From Bin5 sp034422415 (lineage in GTDB: Bacteria > Chloroflexota > Anaerolineae > Caldilineales > Caldilineaceae): DNA of 64,000 nt. Under the pieces are notes generated by a model that had not been told where the DNA came from, made no database searches, and saw nothing but the letters and a program-made list of their open reading frames with translations. The stretch covers positions 1,302,001-1,366,000 of the forward strand of contig OZ241871.1 in NCBI GenBank assembly GCA_965202955.1, read 5' to 3'. Shown here piece after piece: positions 46,876 through 56,361 of this stretch. The position numbers were made by a program, and so were the translations under genes. Positions within the stretch are counted from its first letter, which is position 1. Every line of letters begins with the position of its first letter.

Positions 46876-48123
46876 CTACACGGACGCAACCAGGATCTGC
46901 GCGGCCTTGGGCACACCTCCCAATGAGGCGAACTCCTCGCGCAGGCCGGCGGCGTTGCGGCGGGCAGGGGAATCGTGCGGCAAGACCTTTTTCAGCGCTT
47001 CCGCCAGCAGCGGGACCGTCAACTGCCCGGCCGGGATGTGATAGCCGACGCCGCTGCGCATCACCCCGCTGGCCTGCCGGGCCTGGTCCGCCGCCTTTGG
47101 CACGACGATCTGCGGAATTCCATACGTAACCAGGGCGTGCGTCGTGCCGGCGCCGCCATGATGGATCGCGGCCGTGGTATGCGGCAGCACCTCTGCAAAA
47201 CGAATCCGCTCCACCAGCGCCGAAGGCTGCGGCAGTTCCCTCCGGAGGGCAGCCGTCTCGCTGGCAGTCCAGGCCCCCTCTGAGCCGCCGGCGACGATGC
47301 CCTCTCCGACCGCCAGAATCGGCACTCCGCCCGCCTGAACGACCGCACGGGCTGCGATTACAAAGAAGGCGATGTCTTTGGTGAAAGCGGTGCCGAGCGT
47401 GACAAAGATCCACGGACGGTCAGCCGGAAGCTGAGCGAGCCAGGCGGATTCGCGCGGCTGGGGCGGCGCCGCGATCCCGCCGACCATGCGCGTCTGAGAC
47501 AGGAGACGCACGCCGGCGTACCAGCGGGGGCTCCAGAAGGTCAGGTGGAGCGAAGGCGAACGCAGCGCTACGGGACCGTCCAACGCCCAATTGACCCCGC
47601 TCACATCAAAATCGTCGAGCAGGGCGGCCACCCGTCCGCGGGCCAATTCGCTGATGGGATCGGGCGTGTCCCGTAGGGACGCCGGCTGTGGCTCTACCGC
47701 AGGCCAGCCGGCGACCGCAAACGGCACGTCCAGGATTTCGGCAGTGATGGCCGCGGCGGCGGTGAACATTTCGCTGGCTATCAGATGCGGCCGAAAACGG
47801 CTGGCCGCCTCGACCAGCGCGTGCGTCGCCGCGCGCACGCGCGCCACGTCCAGCCACTGGTCGAGCGAGCGGGTCATGCGCAGACGCTGAAAGGCCTCCT
47901 CTGTGGCCGCGCCCTTCTGGATTGGCGGCGGCGGCGGCCAGCGCCAACCGGTTTCCGGCAGGACGTGAACGGCAATGCCCTTCTCAACCAGCTCGCTGCG
48001 CAGTTCACGGCCGGTCGCCCACAGGAGGTCATGGCCCGCGCGCATCAGTTCGACGGCCGTCGGGAGATAGCCGCCCCAATCCAAATGGCTTTCTAGTTGG
48101 GAGGATACACAGAGGAAGCGCAA
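46876..48123 (-). CDS. Glycosyltransferase family 1, UDP-glucosyltransferase-like (MGT type)
   Basis: A 415-residue GT-B fold enzyme resembling antibiotic and natural-product glucosyltransferases. Start TTG 48123 has GAGGAG six bases upstream and follows the previous stop by 10 bp. The N-terminal domain has LDWGGYLPTAVELMRAGHDLLWAT, and the C-terminal domain has IFVTLGTAF and the donor-binding HHGGAGTTHALVTYGIPQIVVP. The acceptor is unknown (small molecule, lipid or macrolide-like). It is the last gene of the long minus-strand cluster starting at nusA. Confidence 0.88.
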   Translation of the reverse strand: MRFLCVSSQLESHLDWGGYLPTAVELMRAGHDLLWATGRELRSELVEKGIAVHVLPETGWRWPPPPPIQKGAATEEAFQRLRMTRSLDQWLDVARVRAATHALVEAASRFRPHLIASEMFTAAAAITAEILDVPFAVAGWPAVEPQPASLRDTPDPISELARGRVAALLDDFDVSGVNWALDGPVALRSPSLHLTFWSPRWYAGVRLLSQTRMVGGIAAPPQPRESAWLAQLPADRPWIFVTLGTAFTKDIAFFVIAARAVVQAGGVPILAVGEGIVAGGSEGAWTASETAALRRELPQPSALVERIRFAEVLPHTTAAIHHGGAGTTHALVTYGIPQIVVPKAADQARQASGVMRSGVGYHIPAGQLTVPLLAEALKKVLPHDSPARRNAAGLREEFASLGGVPKAAQILVASV

Positions 48124-48133
48124 ACGGCACTCC

Positions 48134-50272
48134 TCAGCCTGGGCAGCCGGGAACCAGCCGGAAGAGCCCGCCGGTGCCGGTGCCGATCCAGATTGCTCCG
48201 TCGGGCGCGGTTGCGACCGCCTGCACCGGCCAGTTATGCATGATGCGTTCGGCGATGATGCTGCCGCCGGCGTTCGCCAGTCTGTAGAGGCCCGGATCAC
48301 GGCCGTAAAGAGCGAAGAAGATCGTGTCGTAGGCCCATGTAAGACCCGTGGGCGCGGTGGAGTTGGGCAGGACCAGCACCGGGTCGGTCCACCAGTCCTT
48401 GTCGGCCCCGCCCAGCGTCATTGGAAAGCCATAGAAGGGGGCAGCATTTTCATCGCCGGCGATGGCGGCGGCGGAGAGGCCGCTGGGGTCCAGCAGCTCG
48501 ATCTCATCACCGGCGTTGTAATCCCCCGGCACGTTGGTGGCGCCATTGTCGGTGAACCAGATACGCCCGCGCGGGTCCACGGCAATGCCGTAGGGGTTGC
48601 GAACACCGCGCGCAGCGGTCTGAAAGACACCGATAGTGCGTTCGCCCAGCAGCCGGTCCAGGCGGGCGCGTACGATCCTGGCCCCGTATGGATTGCCGCC
48701 GGCAGCCACATTCGTAGCCAGAGTCTCCGCCGGCTGTGCGCCGTCATCGGGAACGATTACGCCGTCCGAATAGCCGTCCCGCACCCCCCCGGCAGAGATG
48801 TAAATCCAGCCGTCGCTGATGACGAGACCGTTGTTAGCGTGGTAGAGGTGACCGGCAACAGCGAAGCCGTGAGCCAGAAGCTCATAGGCGCCGCCATCGG
48901 GAATGCGTCCCACTTCGCCGGCCCGATTCAGGTAGAGCGCGCCCCCATGCCATGCCATTCCGGTGATGCGGCTGGAGTCGCGCAAAATCTCATAGTAGCT
49001 GTCCTTGGAGACGCTATGCCAGATGACGATCGAGCGGCCAGCGTGATAGGGGTCGAACTGGATGTTCGGATCGAAGTCACCGGTGGCCGGAATGTCGAGA
49101 GCGATGAACAGCCTGCCGTCAGGGGCAAAGGTCAGGGCAGTGATGCTGTGGCGGTCCTGCAACTTCGACGCCAGAAACTGTTCGGCGCAGAAGCCTCCCA
49201 GGGGAACCAGCCACGGATCGGACTCGGAGGGCGCGGCCAGGTTGAGGGGAGCGGCCTGAATGCCTATACTTTGGCCTGCGGCGGGGCTTGGACGTACTCC
49301 TCCGGTCTCTCCTGCATTGCCGCCCGCGCTACTGGCCGTGGCATTGCTTCCATTTTCCGCGGCCTGGGCAGGTGTCGGTGTTGAAGCTAGGGTAGGTGCT
49401 GCCGTCGGCGTCGGCTCGACTGGCAGATAGGCGGCGAGCTGTTCGGCATCAGGCGATGTGGCACAGCTCGCGGGCAGGACAAGCTGCGCGCTGATATAGG
49501 GCACAGTCCCGCCGTTCTCGGCGCAGTCGTGCGAAGCCCAAGTGATTTCGCCGTCCTCAAGCCGCAGCCACATCGAGGACGACGGTTCCGGCTCGCTGCC
49601 CTGCCTGGCCGCCCCGGCCGCGATCCAATTGTAAATCAGCGCTTTATCGTCGTCACTGAGTTCACCCACCAACGGCATGGCGTCGGAGCGGATCTGCGTC
49701 CAGAGTATGGACGCTTCCGGGTCACCGGGCGTCACCACCGACCCGCTTTGACCGCCGGCCATCAGGGGATCATACTCGGTGACTTGCAGTTCTGCCTGCT
49801 TTACAACATTGCTATGACAGGCGCCGCAATCCTCTTCGAAGATCGGTAGAACGTCCTCTTCAAATCCCGGCGTGGAGATTGGAATCCAAGGGATGGAACG
49901 GTTGAGGGCGACGTATGGATGCTCCTTGCCCTGACCGAAGATCGCATCCACCCGCACCAGGGCGCCCGCGGGGACGCGCCCCAGGTGACAGCCTTCCTGC
50001 TGGGGATGATTGCGCACGTTGGCGTTGCGCTGTACCACGGCAAAAACAGGGTGGCCGCCGGCCAGACAGGCAAACGCATCATCCATTCCGCTCAGCAGTG
50101 CGATGTCGGCGACGCCTCCCAGCGGATCTGGTTGGGCCGCGGGCGGACGCGGCGGTTCGCTCTCAGGGCTGTCGGGGCGAATCGGTTGCAGCACGCACGC
50201 GCCGAGGAACAGAACGGCGCAGATAGGCAGAATGATAGCACAAAAGAGCTTTGAAAGACAGCGATAACGCAT
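48134..50272 (-). CDS. Lipoprotein with SH3-like, cytochrome-c-like and sugar-dehydrogenase-type propeller domains
   Basis: A 712-residue exported protein. The lipobox FLGAC places Cys26 at the N-terminus of the mature form. An SH3-like stretch (about 75-125: VVQRNANVRNHPQQEG, VPAGALVRVDAI) comes first. A heme site CGACHS (149-154) with the distant MPLVGELSDDDKALIYNWI fits a planctomycete-type cytochrome domain. A Thr/Pro/Ala linker follows. The C-terminal ~350 residues resemble the PQQ-glucose/sorbosone dehydrogenase propeller (GVRNPYGIAVDPRGRIWFTDNG, GADKDWW). It may oxidise a sugar or sense one. ATG 50272 is chosen. Confidence 0.82.
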   Translation of the reverse strand: MRYRCLSKLFCAIILPICAVLFLGACVLQPIRPDSPESEPPRPPAAQPDPLGGVADIALLSGMDDAFACLAGGHPVFAVVQRNANVRNHPQQEGCHLGRVPAGALVRVDAIFGQGKEHPYVALNRSIPWIPISTPGFEEDVLPIFEEDCGACHSNVVKQAELQVTEYDPLMAGGQSGSVVTPGDPEASILWTQIRSDAMPLVGELSDDDKALIYNWIAAGAARQGSEPEPSSSMWLRLEDGEITWASHDCAENGGTVPYISAQLVLPASCATSPDAEQLAAYLPVEPTPTAAPTLASTPTPAQAAENGSNATASSAGGNAGETGGVRPSPAAGQSIGIQAAPLNLAAPSESDPWLVPLGGFCAEQFLASKLQDRHSITALTFAPDGRLFIALDIPATGDFDPNIQFDPYHAGRSIVIWHSVSKDSYYEILRDSSRITGMAWHGGALYLNRAGEVGRIPDGGAYELLAHGFAVAGHLYHANNGLVISDGWIYISAGGVRDGYSDGVIVPDDGAQPAETLATNVAAGGNPYGARIVRARLDRLLGERTIGVFQTAARGVRNPYGIAVDPRGRIWFTDNGATNVPGDYNAGDEIELLDPSGLSAAAIAGDENAAPFYGFPMTLGGADKDWWTDPVLVLPNSTAPTGLTWAYDTIFFALYGRDPGLYRLANAGGSIIAERIMHNWPVQAVATAPDGAIWIGTGTGGLFRLVPGCPG

Positions 50273-50342
50273 TGAATGAGAACCTGTGCGCAAGACAGCG
50301 GGGCCAGCCCCTCCTCAGATTATGTTGCGCCCCGATAGATGT

Positions 50343-51332
50343 CTACACCCCGGAAATAAAATTGGGAATCGACGACTCCTCTCTCAACACGCGACGCGCG
50401 ATGGAGATATCCCGCTGGATCTGGGCGACGAGCGCGTCCAGTCCGTCAAAGCGTTGCTCGTCTCGCAGGCGGACAACAAAGGAGACGGTCATTTTCTGTC
50501 CGTACAGGTCGCCGGTCTCACCCGCGCCCGGGAAATCAAGCAGGTGTGTTTCAATGCGGCGCTTGCGTCCATCTACGGTAGGGCGGACGCCGACATTTGT
50601 GACGCTGGCGCGGGGCTGGTCCGTACAACTGTCCGGCAGAAACGCCCACGTCGCGTAGACGCCATCGGCGGGGATCAGGCGCTGCGAATCAGGCCGGAGG
50701 TTGGCGGTAGGCACGCCGATGATGCGGCCGCGCCGCGCGCCCTCTTCAACGATGCCGACGATCGAATAGGGCCGTCCCAGCATCTGCGCCGCATCGGTCA
50801 CCGCGCCGCTCAACAGGCACTGACGAATCTGATGGCTGCGTATCTCGCCGCCATCGCCTGAGTACGGTTTGACCACCGATAGGTCATAGCCTAGCTGCGC
50901 TCCCAGCCCCCGCAGGACGCCGATATTGCCGCTGCGGCCCCGCCCCAAGGCAAAATCCGGCCCTGTAACCAGGCGTGCAAGCTGCAAATGTTCCACGAGA
51001 GCGGCCATGAACTGATGGGGGTTCAGGCTGGCGAGCTCCATGTCGAACGGCTGAATCACCCCCAGATCGAAGCCGAACGGTTCGAGCAGCCGCAGACGTT
51101 CCTGCGGCGAGGTCAATAGACGCAGGGGCAGGTGCGGTTGCAGCACCGCCAGCGGGTGGGGGTCGAACGTGAGCAGGGCTGTTCTGGCCGCAGGCGTATA
51201 CGCCGCGGCTTCCTCCTGCAGTACGCGCACAAGGGCCTGATGGCCGAGATGGACACCGTCAAAATTTCCGATCGTCAGGAAAGTTGGGCCGGAAAACCGG
51301 AGGGTTCGCAGATCAGCGCGCCAGATCTTCAT
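50343..51332 (-). CDS. ribF: Bifunctional riboflavin kinase/FAD synthetase
   Basis: A 329-residue enzyme that converts riboflavin to FMN and FMN to FAD. The N-terminal adenylyltransferase has TIGNFDGVHLGHQALV and TFDPHPLAVL. The C-terminal kinase has GRPYSIVGIVEEGARRGRIIGVPTANL, SVTNVGVRPTVDG and ETHLLDF. ATG 51332 (MKIWRADLRT) is chosen; the longer open frame crosses a word-like repeat. It follows truB by 63 bp in the conserved nusA-infB-rbfA-truB-ribF order. Confidence 0.95.
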   Translation of the reverse strand: MKIWRADLRTLRFSGPTFLTIGNFDGVHLGHQALVRVLQEEAAAYTPAARTALLTFDPHPLAVLQPHLPLRLLTSPQERLRLLEPFGFDLGVIQPFDMELASLNPHQFMAALVEHLQLARLVTGPDFALGRGRSGNIGVLRGLGAQLGYDLSVVKPYSGDGGEIRSHQIRQCLLSGAVTDAAQMLGRPYSIVGIVEEGARRGRIIGVPTANLRPDSQRLIPADGVYATWAFLPDSCTDQPRASVTNVGVRPTVDGRKRRIETHLLDFPGAGETGDLYGQKMTVSFVVRLRDEQRFDGLDALVAQIQRDISIARRVLREESSIPNFISGV

Positions 51333-51340
51333 GTCAAATC

Positions 51341-51370
51341 GGTTTCTGGTTCCTGGTTCCTGGTTTCCTG
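51341..51370. repeat. Degenerate tandem word repeat between truB and ribF
   Basis: GGTTTCTGGTTCCTGGTTCCTGGTTTCCTG-type words (read in short pieces: GGTTTCT, GGTTCCT, GGTTCCT, GGTTTCCT) in the ribF leader. A related stretch (GGAAACCAGAAAC) lies at 53958-53970 between rbfA and infB. Confidence 0.7.
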
Positions 51371-51395
51371 TGCAAATGGGCACAACGAAATCTGT

Positions 51396-52367
51396 CTACT
51401 GAGAACGTCCCAACTGTTGGGCAAGCCATTTCTCGGCTTTCCACAGAGTGCCGTTATGGCTTCCTTCAGCCGCAAGGGCGCGCGCGATGCCCAGAAAGCG
51501 GCCGCGGCGGTCATAGGCGGCGGCGAGCGAGGCCGCGGAGGCACAGTCCTGAAAGATCTTCTGCCCGTGGCCCAGGCGGACCTGTTCCTCCTCGTTGACG
51601 GTCAGACGGGGCATTCCCAGACCGGCATCCGGCGCCATCAGCAGGTCGGCCAGGCGTCCAGCGGCGGCGGCCTCTTCGATGGCCGGCAAGGCTGACGCAT
51701 CGGCAACCGAAAAGGGGCCGGCGCCCAAGCGGCGCAGATAGCTCAGGTGGGCCACGGTGCCCAATGCCTCCCCCAGCGCGAGGGCCAGGCTGCGGACGTA
51801 GGTACCGGCGGAACAGCAGACCCTGAGAGAAACCCCTTCCGGCGGATCAAAGGCAATCAGATTGATTTCGTGGACCGTAACCGGTCTCGGCGCGATCTCC
51901 ACCGCCTCGCCGCGGCGGGCTTTGCGGTGCAGACTTTCTCCGCCTTGCTTCAATGCCGAATAGACCGGCGGCTGCTGTACAATCTGGCCCCGAAACGCGG
52001 CCAGGGCCTCCTCCACATCGGCCGCGGTCAGAGATGGGATCGGGCGGAAGGCCACGGTCTGACCGATGGCGTCGTAGGTATCGGTGGCGCGCCCGAGCGT
52101 CACGCGCGCCTCGTATCTTTTTTCGTGCCCTTGATAGTACTCCACCAAGCGCGTTGCGACGCCGAGGCACAGCACCAGCAGCCCGCTCGCCATCGGGTCG
52201 AGCGTGCCTGTGTGGCCGATGCGCCTCTGGCGGCTCCAACGCCGCACGCGCTGAACAATGTGATGGCTTGTCGGCAGCGTCAGGGAACCCACGTCATCGG
52301 CGCCCACGGGAGAGCCTGGACGGCCCGGTTTATCGACGAGGAGAATTCCATGCAGATCGGCATTCAT
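51396..52367 (-). CDS. truB: tRNA pseudouridine-55 synthase TruB
   Basis: A 323-residue enzyme that forms pseudouridine 55 in the T loop of tRNAs. The start contains HGILLVDKPGRPGSP, with an unusual ~10-residue insert before the usual SS/TS stretch. The catalytic aspartate is in RRIGHTGTLDPMASGLLVLC. Further motifs are KRYEARVTLGRATDTYDAIG and SAGTYVRSLALALGEALGTVAHL. The C-terminal RNA-binding tail is short. It lies downstream of nrnA by about 42 bp. Confidence 0.95.
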   Translation of the reverse strand: MNADLHGILLVDKPGRPGSPVGADDVGSLTLPTSHHIVQRVRRWSRQRRIGHTGTLDPMASGLLVLCLGVATRLVEYYQGHEKRYEARVTLGRATDTYDAIGQTVAFRPIPSLTAADVEEALAAFRGQIVQQPPVYSALKQGGESLHRKARRGEAVEIAPRPVTVHEINLIAFDPPEGVSLRVCCSAGTYVRSLALALGEALGTVAHLSYLRRLGAGPFSVADASALPAIEEAAAAGRLADLLMAPDAGLGMPRLTVNEEEQVRLGHGQKIFQDCASAASLAAAYDRRGRFLGIARALAAEGSHNGTLWKAEKWLAQQLGRSQ

Positions 52368-52409
52368 CGTTTTGCGTCGCGCGCGGGCAGGAAAGCAGGT
52401 ATTGAGAAC

Positions 52410-53459
52410 TCAGGATCCGGGCAAACTCTGGCGGCGCAAATCGTGCAGGGCGGTCACAACCCGGGCCGACACGTCCGCCAACGTACCCGCAACTGTGCAT
52501 CCGGCTGCCGGCGGGTGTCCGCCGCCTCCAAACGCAAACGCTACCTGGCTCACGTTGAAGCCGGGCTTGGCCCGAAAGCTGCACTCGATTAACTCTTGGC
52601 CGTTTTGGGCGAAACGTTGCGCAAATGTAGCACTGATATCGGCCTCGCGCACCGTAACGAGGAAGTTGGCAAGACCATCGCTCTGGTGAAGCTCGACACC
52701 GCTCTTGCGGCGGCTCTCGGCGCTGAGAGTGGCCCAAACGATTCCGTCCTCCATCTGCACGGTCGCCAGGCCGGCCCCCCACAGCTTTACGAGGCTGAAG
52801 GAGCGGCTGTCCAGCGTGTTGCGGACGATATGGTCCAGCTGCGCGCCGGCGCGCAACAGCCGCAGGGTTACTTGCAGCACGTTCGCGTCTGTGTTGGCCG
52901 TGCGAAAGCAGAGTGTATCTGTCACGAGACCGGCCAGCAGCGGGACGGCGATCTCCTCGGTGAGCGGCACGTTCAAGGCATCGGCCATGGCCACAAGCAT
53001 CTGGCATGTAGCGGCGCAGCTTGGTTCCACCCAGTTTTCGGTGCCGAAGAAGGTATTGGTGATGTGGTGATCGATCACAATCAACGGGATGCGGTCGTGG
53101 GCTTCGGAGCAATAGACGTTGCCCATCCGGTCGATACTGGAGGTGTCCAGGCAGACGATCAGATCGTAGCTGCGGGCGACTTGCGACGGTCCGATAATTG
53201 TCTCGACGCCGGGCAGGAACTGGAACTCGGACGTCAACTCATCCTGGAGAGCGAGGACGGGCCGCTTGGCGATTGCGCGCAGGATCGCGCCGAGGCCGAG
53301 CAGACTGCCGATCGCGTCCCCGTCCGGGGTAACGTGGCTGATACAGAGGATATGATGGCTGGTTTCCAAGAGGTCAAGCAGGCGAGGGGGCGGCGAAACG
53401 GGGACTCCCTCCTGGCCGCATGCGACATTCTGCTTCAACAAGGACGCATCAAGGTTCAT
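52410..53459 (-). CDS. nrnA: Oligoribonuclease/pAp phosphatase NrnA-type DHH-DHHA1 protein
   Basis: A 349-residue phosphoesterase that degrades short RNAs (nanoRNA) and, in many bacteria, 3'-phosphoadenosine 5'-phosphate. DHH motifs are seen: ISHVTPDGDAIGSLLGL, IVCLDTS, IVIDHHITNTFFG and AGLVTDTLCFRT. The DHHA1 end has FGGGGHPPAAGCTV. Its ATG overlaps the rbfA stop (ATGA at 53456-53459), showing translational coupling. Position between rbfA and truB matches the Firmicute-type cluster. Confidence 0.95.
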   Translation of the reverse strand: MNLDASLLKQNVACGQEGVPVSPPPRLLDLLETSHHILCISHVTPDGDAIGSLLGLGAILRAIAKRPVLALQDELTSEFQFLPGVETIIGPSQVARSYDLIVCLDTSSIDRMGNVYCSEAHDRIPLIVIDHHITNTFFGTENWVEPSCAATCQMLVAMADALNVPLTEEIAVPLLAGLVTDTLCFRTANTDANVLQVTLRLLRAGAQLDHIVRNTLDSRSFSLVKLWGAGLATVQMEDGIVWATLSAESRRKSGVELHQSDGLANFLVTVREADISATFAQRFAQNGQELIECSFRAKPGFNVSQVAFAFGGGGHPPAAGCTVAGTLADVSARVVTALHDLRRQSLPGS

Positions 53460-53899
53460 GCATCCTCTTTCTGCGCATCGGCGGAGGAGAAATCAGGGGA
53501 AGAGAACGGCCCGGAGAGAGGCGCAGGCCCGCTCTCCACATCCTGCTGGCGAGTATCTCGTTCCTCGGCAATGCTCTGCAAAAGTGCATCCACGCGGGCG
53601 GCCTGGTCGGGGGTGTCGTCATAGTAGAAGAGCAGTTCCGGCACGGCGCGGAGGTTTACGTTTTGGGCCAATTGACGCCGCAGGAAAGGCGCGGCGTGCT
53701 TCAATCTGGCGAGCATTGCGCTGCGTTGCACATCGCTGTCCTGGTGAACATAGACTTTGGCCACGCGCAGGTCGCGACTGACCACGACATTCGTGACCGC
53801 CAGCAGTTCCAGCGTCGGGTCATCCAATTCGTTGGCGATCAAGATCGAAAGTTCCTGATAGAGCAGCTCTGCCGCCCGCTCCTGACGGATCGTAGACAT
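53456..53899 (-). CDS. rbfA: Ribosome-binding factor A
   Basis: A 147-residue KH-type protein aiding 16S rRNA 5'-end maturation of the 30S subunit. It starts STIRQERAAELLYQELSILIANELDDP, followed by NVVVSRDLRVAKVYVH, then LRRQLAQNVNLRAVPELLFYYDD, all family features. The C-terminal ~30 residues are a Ser/Asp-rich tail. It overlaps nrnA by four bases and follows infB. Confidence 0.95.
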   Translation of the reverse strand: MSTIRQERAAELLYQELSILIANELDDPTLELLAVTNVVVSRDLRVAKVYVHQDSDVQRSAMLARLKHAAPFLRRQLAQNVNLRAVPELLFYYDDTPDQAARVDALLQSIAEERDTRQQDVESGPAPLSGPFSSPDFSSADAQKEDA

Positions 53900-53970
53900 G
53901 GGACTCTTCGGCAGCCGGATCTCACGGTTTCGTCGCGCCCACTATAAACGAAAACCGGGAAACCAGAAAC

Positions 53971-55851
53971 TCACCGCACCTGTTGTTTTTCGAAGACCTC
54001 GATGATGTCGCCTTCCTGCAGATCGGAGTTGACGCCGGAGAGATTGATGCCGCATTCGTACCCGGCCCGCACCTCGTTGACATCTTCGGTAAAGCGCTTG
54101 AGGTTCTCGATCGTTGTCGTGATGATCGTTGAATCGTTGCGGATCAGGCGCGCCTGGCTATTGCGCTTTACAACGCCGTCCAGCACCATGCAGCCGGCGA
54201 TCAGGCCGCCGCGACGCACGCGGAACATCTGCCGCACCTCCGCATGGCCGCTGACCACCTCCTCAAAGATCGGGTCCAGCATCCCGGCAAGCGCCAGTTT
54301 CACGTCCTCGATCATATTGTAGATAATCCGATAATGGCGAATCTCGACGCCGGACTGTTCAGCCCGCACCAATGCGGACTTGTCTATGTTCACGCCGAAT
54401 CCGATGATGATGGCCTGGCTGGCCTCCGCCAACATGACGTCGGATTCGGTGATGTCGCCGACGACCGACTGCATAATCTTGACATTGATTTCGTCGTTGG
54501 CGAGCTGTTCAAGGCTGTGTACAACCGGGGCCAGCGTTCCCTGCGTGTCTACCCGCACGACAATATTGAGCGTTTCGGCCTCCCCGCCTTCCACACGGGC
54601 GAACATATCCTCCAGCGTCATCGGCGCTGGCGCGGCGGTCCGCACCTGGCGCGCAGCCTGATTCTGCCGTTCGGAGACCAGCGCGCGGGCGGCCTTGTCG
54701 TTCTTGGTGACGGCAAAGACCTCGCCGGCATCGGGAACGCCGTTGAGGCCCAGGACGATGGCTGGCGTACTCGGCCCGGCTGCCTTGAGCGAATTGCCGT
54801 CGTGGTCGGTCATCGCCTTGACGCGTCCCCAGTTCTCGCCGACAACCAGCGAATCCCCGCGTTTCAGCGTCCCGTTCTGTACGAGCAGGGTCGCGGTGAT
54901 GCCGCGTTGCTTGTCCAGCTCAGCCTCAATGACCGTGCCCGCGCACTGGCCCCCGGGATTGGCCTGGTGCTGGTCCAGTTCGGCGACAACGAGAATATTG
55001 TCCAGCAGATCGTCGACACCGTCGCCATTGAGAGCGCTGATCGGCACCGTGACCGTATCGCCTCCCCACTCTTCCGGCGTCAGGTCCACAGTTGACAGGT
55101 CCTCCATCACCCGGTTTATGTTGGCGTTAGGCTGGTCGATCTTGTTAATGGCAACGATGATCGTTACGCCGGCTGCCCGCGCGTGGCTGATCGCCTCGCG
55201 CGTCTGCGGCATGATGCCGTCGTCTGCGGCAACGACGAGAATAACAATGTCGGTGACCTGCGCGCCGCGCGCGCGCATCGCGGTGAACGCTTCGTGGCCG
55301 GGCGTATCCAGAAAGGTGATCCTCCTGCCGTCAGTCTCCACCTGGTACGCGCCGGTATGCTGGGTGATGCCGCCGGCCTCCGTATCCACAACGTTGGTGC
55401 GGCGGATGCGATCGAGAAGCGTCGTTTTGCCATGATCGACATGCCCGAGCACGGCCACGACCGGCGGCCTTTCGACAAGATTCCCTTCCGCTTCTCCGGC
55501 CACGATCTCCTGGATCAACACCCGCTGTTTGGGTCTCAGATCCTCGGCGGGCGCCTCTTCGGGCTGCTCCTCCTCCACGACCGGCCACAGCACTTCAATG
55601 CCGAGCTCCTCGCCGACAATCGCGGCGGTGTCGTGATCGAGAGTCTGATCGATCGGCGCCATGATGCCGAACTGCATCAGCACTTTGATGAGGTCGATCG
55701 GGCTGCGATCCATCCTCTCGGCCAGTGCGCGCACGGTGACGTACTCCTCGACGACGATGGAAGAAGGCAGACCGGCGGCTTCACCGATTGCAGCGTCGTC
55801 AGCCTGCCCTTCACCCTGAATCTGCGTCGGTTCTTTCGTTGTGGTTGTCAT
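53971..55851 (-). CDS. infB: Translation initiation factor IF-2
   Basis: A 626-residue GTPase that delivers initiator tRNA to the ribosome. The N-terminus is short; only one IF2-N module is seen (VRALAERMDRSPIDLIKVLMQFGI). The G domain has VLGHVDHGKTTLLD, FLDTPGHEAFTAMR and AINKIDQP. Domains II to IV end with VRAGYECGINLSGVNSDLQEGDIIEVFE. The start ATG has AGGAAAG upstream. The compact form lacks the long charged N-terminal region of E. coli IF-2. Confidence 0.96.
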   Translation of the reverse strand: MTTTTKEPTQIQGEGQADDAAIGEAAGLPSSIVVEEYVTVRALAERMDRSPIDLIKVLMQFGIMAPIDQTLDHDTAAIVGEELGIEVLWPVVEEEQPEEAPAEDLRPKQRVLIQEIVAGEAEGNLVERPPVVAVLGHVDHGKTTLLDRIRRTNVVDTEAGGITQHTGAYQVETDGRRITFLDTPGHEAFTAMRARGAQVTDIVILVVAADDGIMPQTREAISHARAAGVTIIVAINKIDQPNANINRVMEDLSTVDLTPEEWGGDTVTVPISALNGDGVDDLLDNILVVAELDQHQANPGGQCAGTVIEAELDKQRGITATLLVQNGTLKRGDSLVVGENWGRVKAMTDHDGNSLKAAGPSTPAIVLGLNGVPDAGEVFAVTKNDKAARALVSERQNQAARQVRTAAPAPMTLEDMFARVEGGEAETLNIVVRVDTQGTLAPVVHSLEQLANDEINVKIMQSVVGDITESDVMLAEASQAIIIGFGVNIDKSALVRAEQSGVEIRHYRIIYNMIEDVKLALAGMLDPIFEEVVSGHAEVRQMFRVRRGGLIAGCMVLDGVVKRNSQARLIRNDSTIITTTIENLKRFTEDVNEVRAGYECGINLSGVNSDLQEGDIIEVFEKQQVR

Positions 55852-56361
55852 CTTTCCTATCCTCCCCCAACTTGCCTGTCCAGCGATCTTGCGCTCCGCG
55901 CCACGTGAAATCCTGTCTGGATTCCTCCCGTGGCTGCGCTGCGGGATGCGGACAGTTGAAAAGGGTCAGGCGCCCGGTTGCGCGACTCTTCTCCAGCTTC
56001 CGTTAGATTGTTGATTGGGATGAAGACGTACGAAACGTATGCGGGGAGGGTCAGTTACGGAGAGCCAAGAGGAACTGCCGGTGGCCGGACAAGCTGTTAC
56101 ACAACCTCTCGCTTTCCTATTCCCTTCCCCCTCTCCATCCCAATGCGGCCTCTCGGCCAAATTTCCTAGCTGCCGGCGTCAACGGCGGCCAAAACCGTTG
56201 TACAGCCAGCGTTAGCCCACTGTGCCGGTACATATCAGGAAGCGGACAATCGGCTTCGGTTCATCGGGAAATTCCTCTCCATCGGCTGAGCGGCGAGTAG
56301 AGACCCCTTACGGTCCGGCGGCCGCCCCGCTTCTCCTTCATCTGCCCTCCGGCGGCAGGCG
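55852..56361. other. Long gene-free spacer between rnpM and infB
   Basis: 510 bp on the path of the nusA operon with no supported ORF. In many bacteria a ribosomal L7Ae-like gene (ylxQ) sits here, and I see no trace of it. Just after the rnpM stop, CTGCC-GCCGGAG-GGCAG makes a small hairpin. The rest may be a long infB leader with its own promoter; I could not point to one. Confidence 0.5.
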
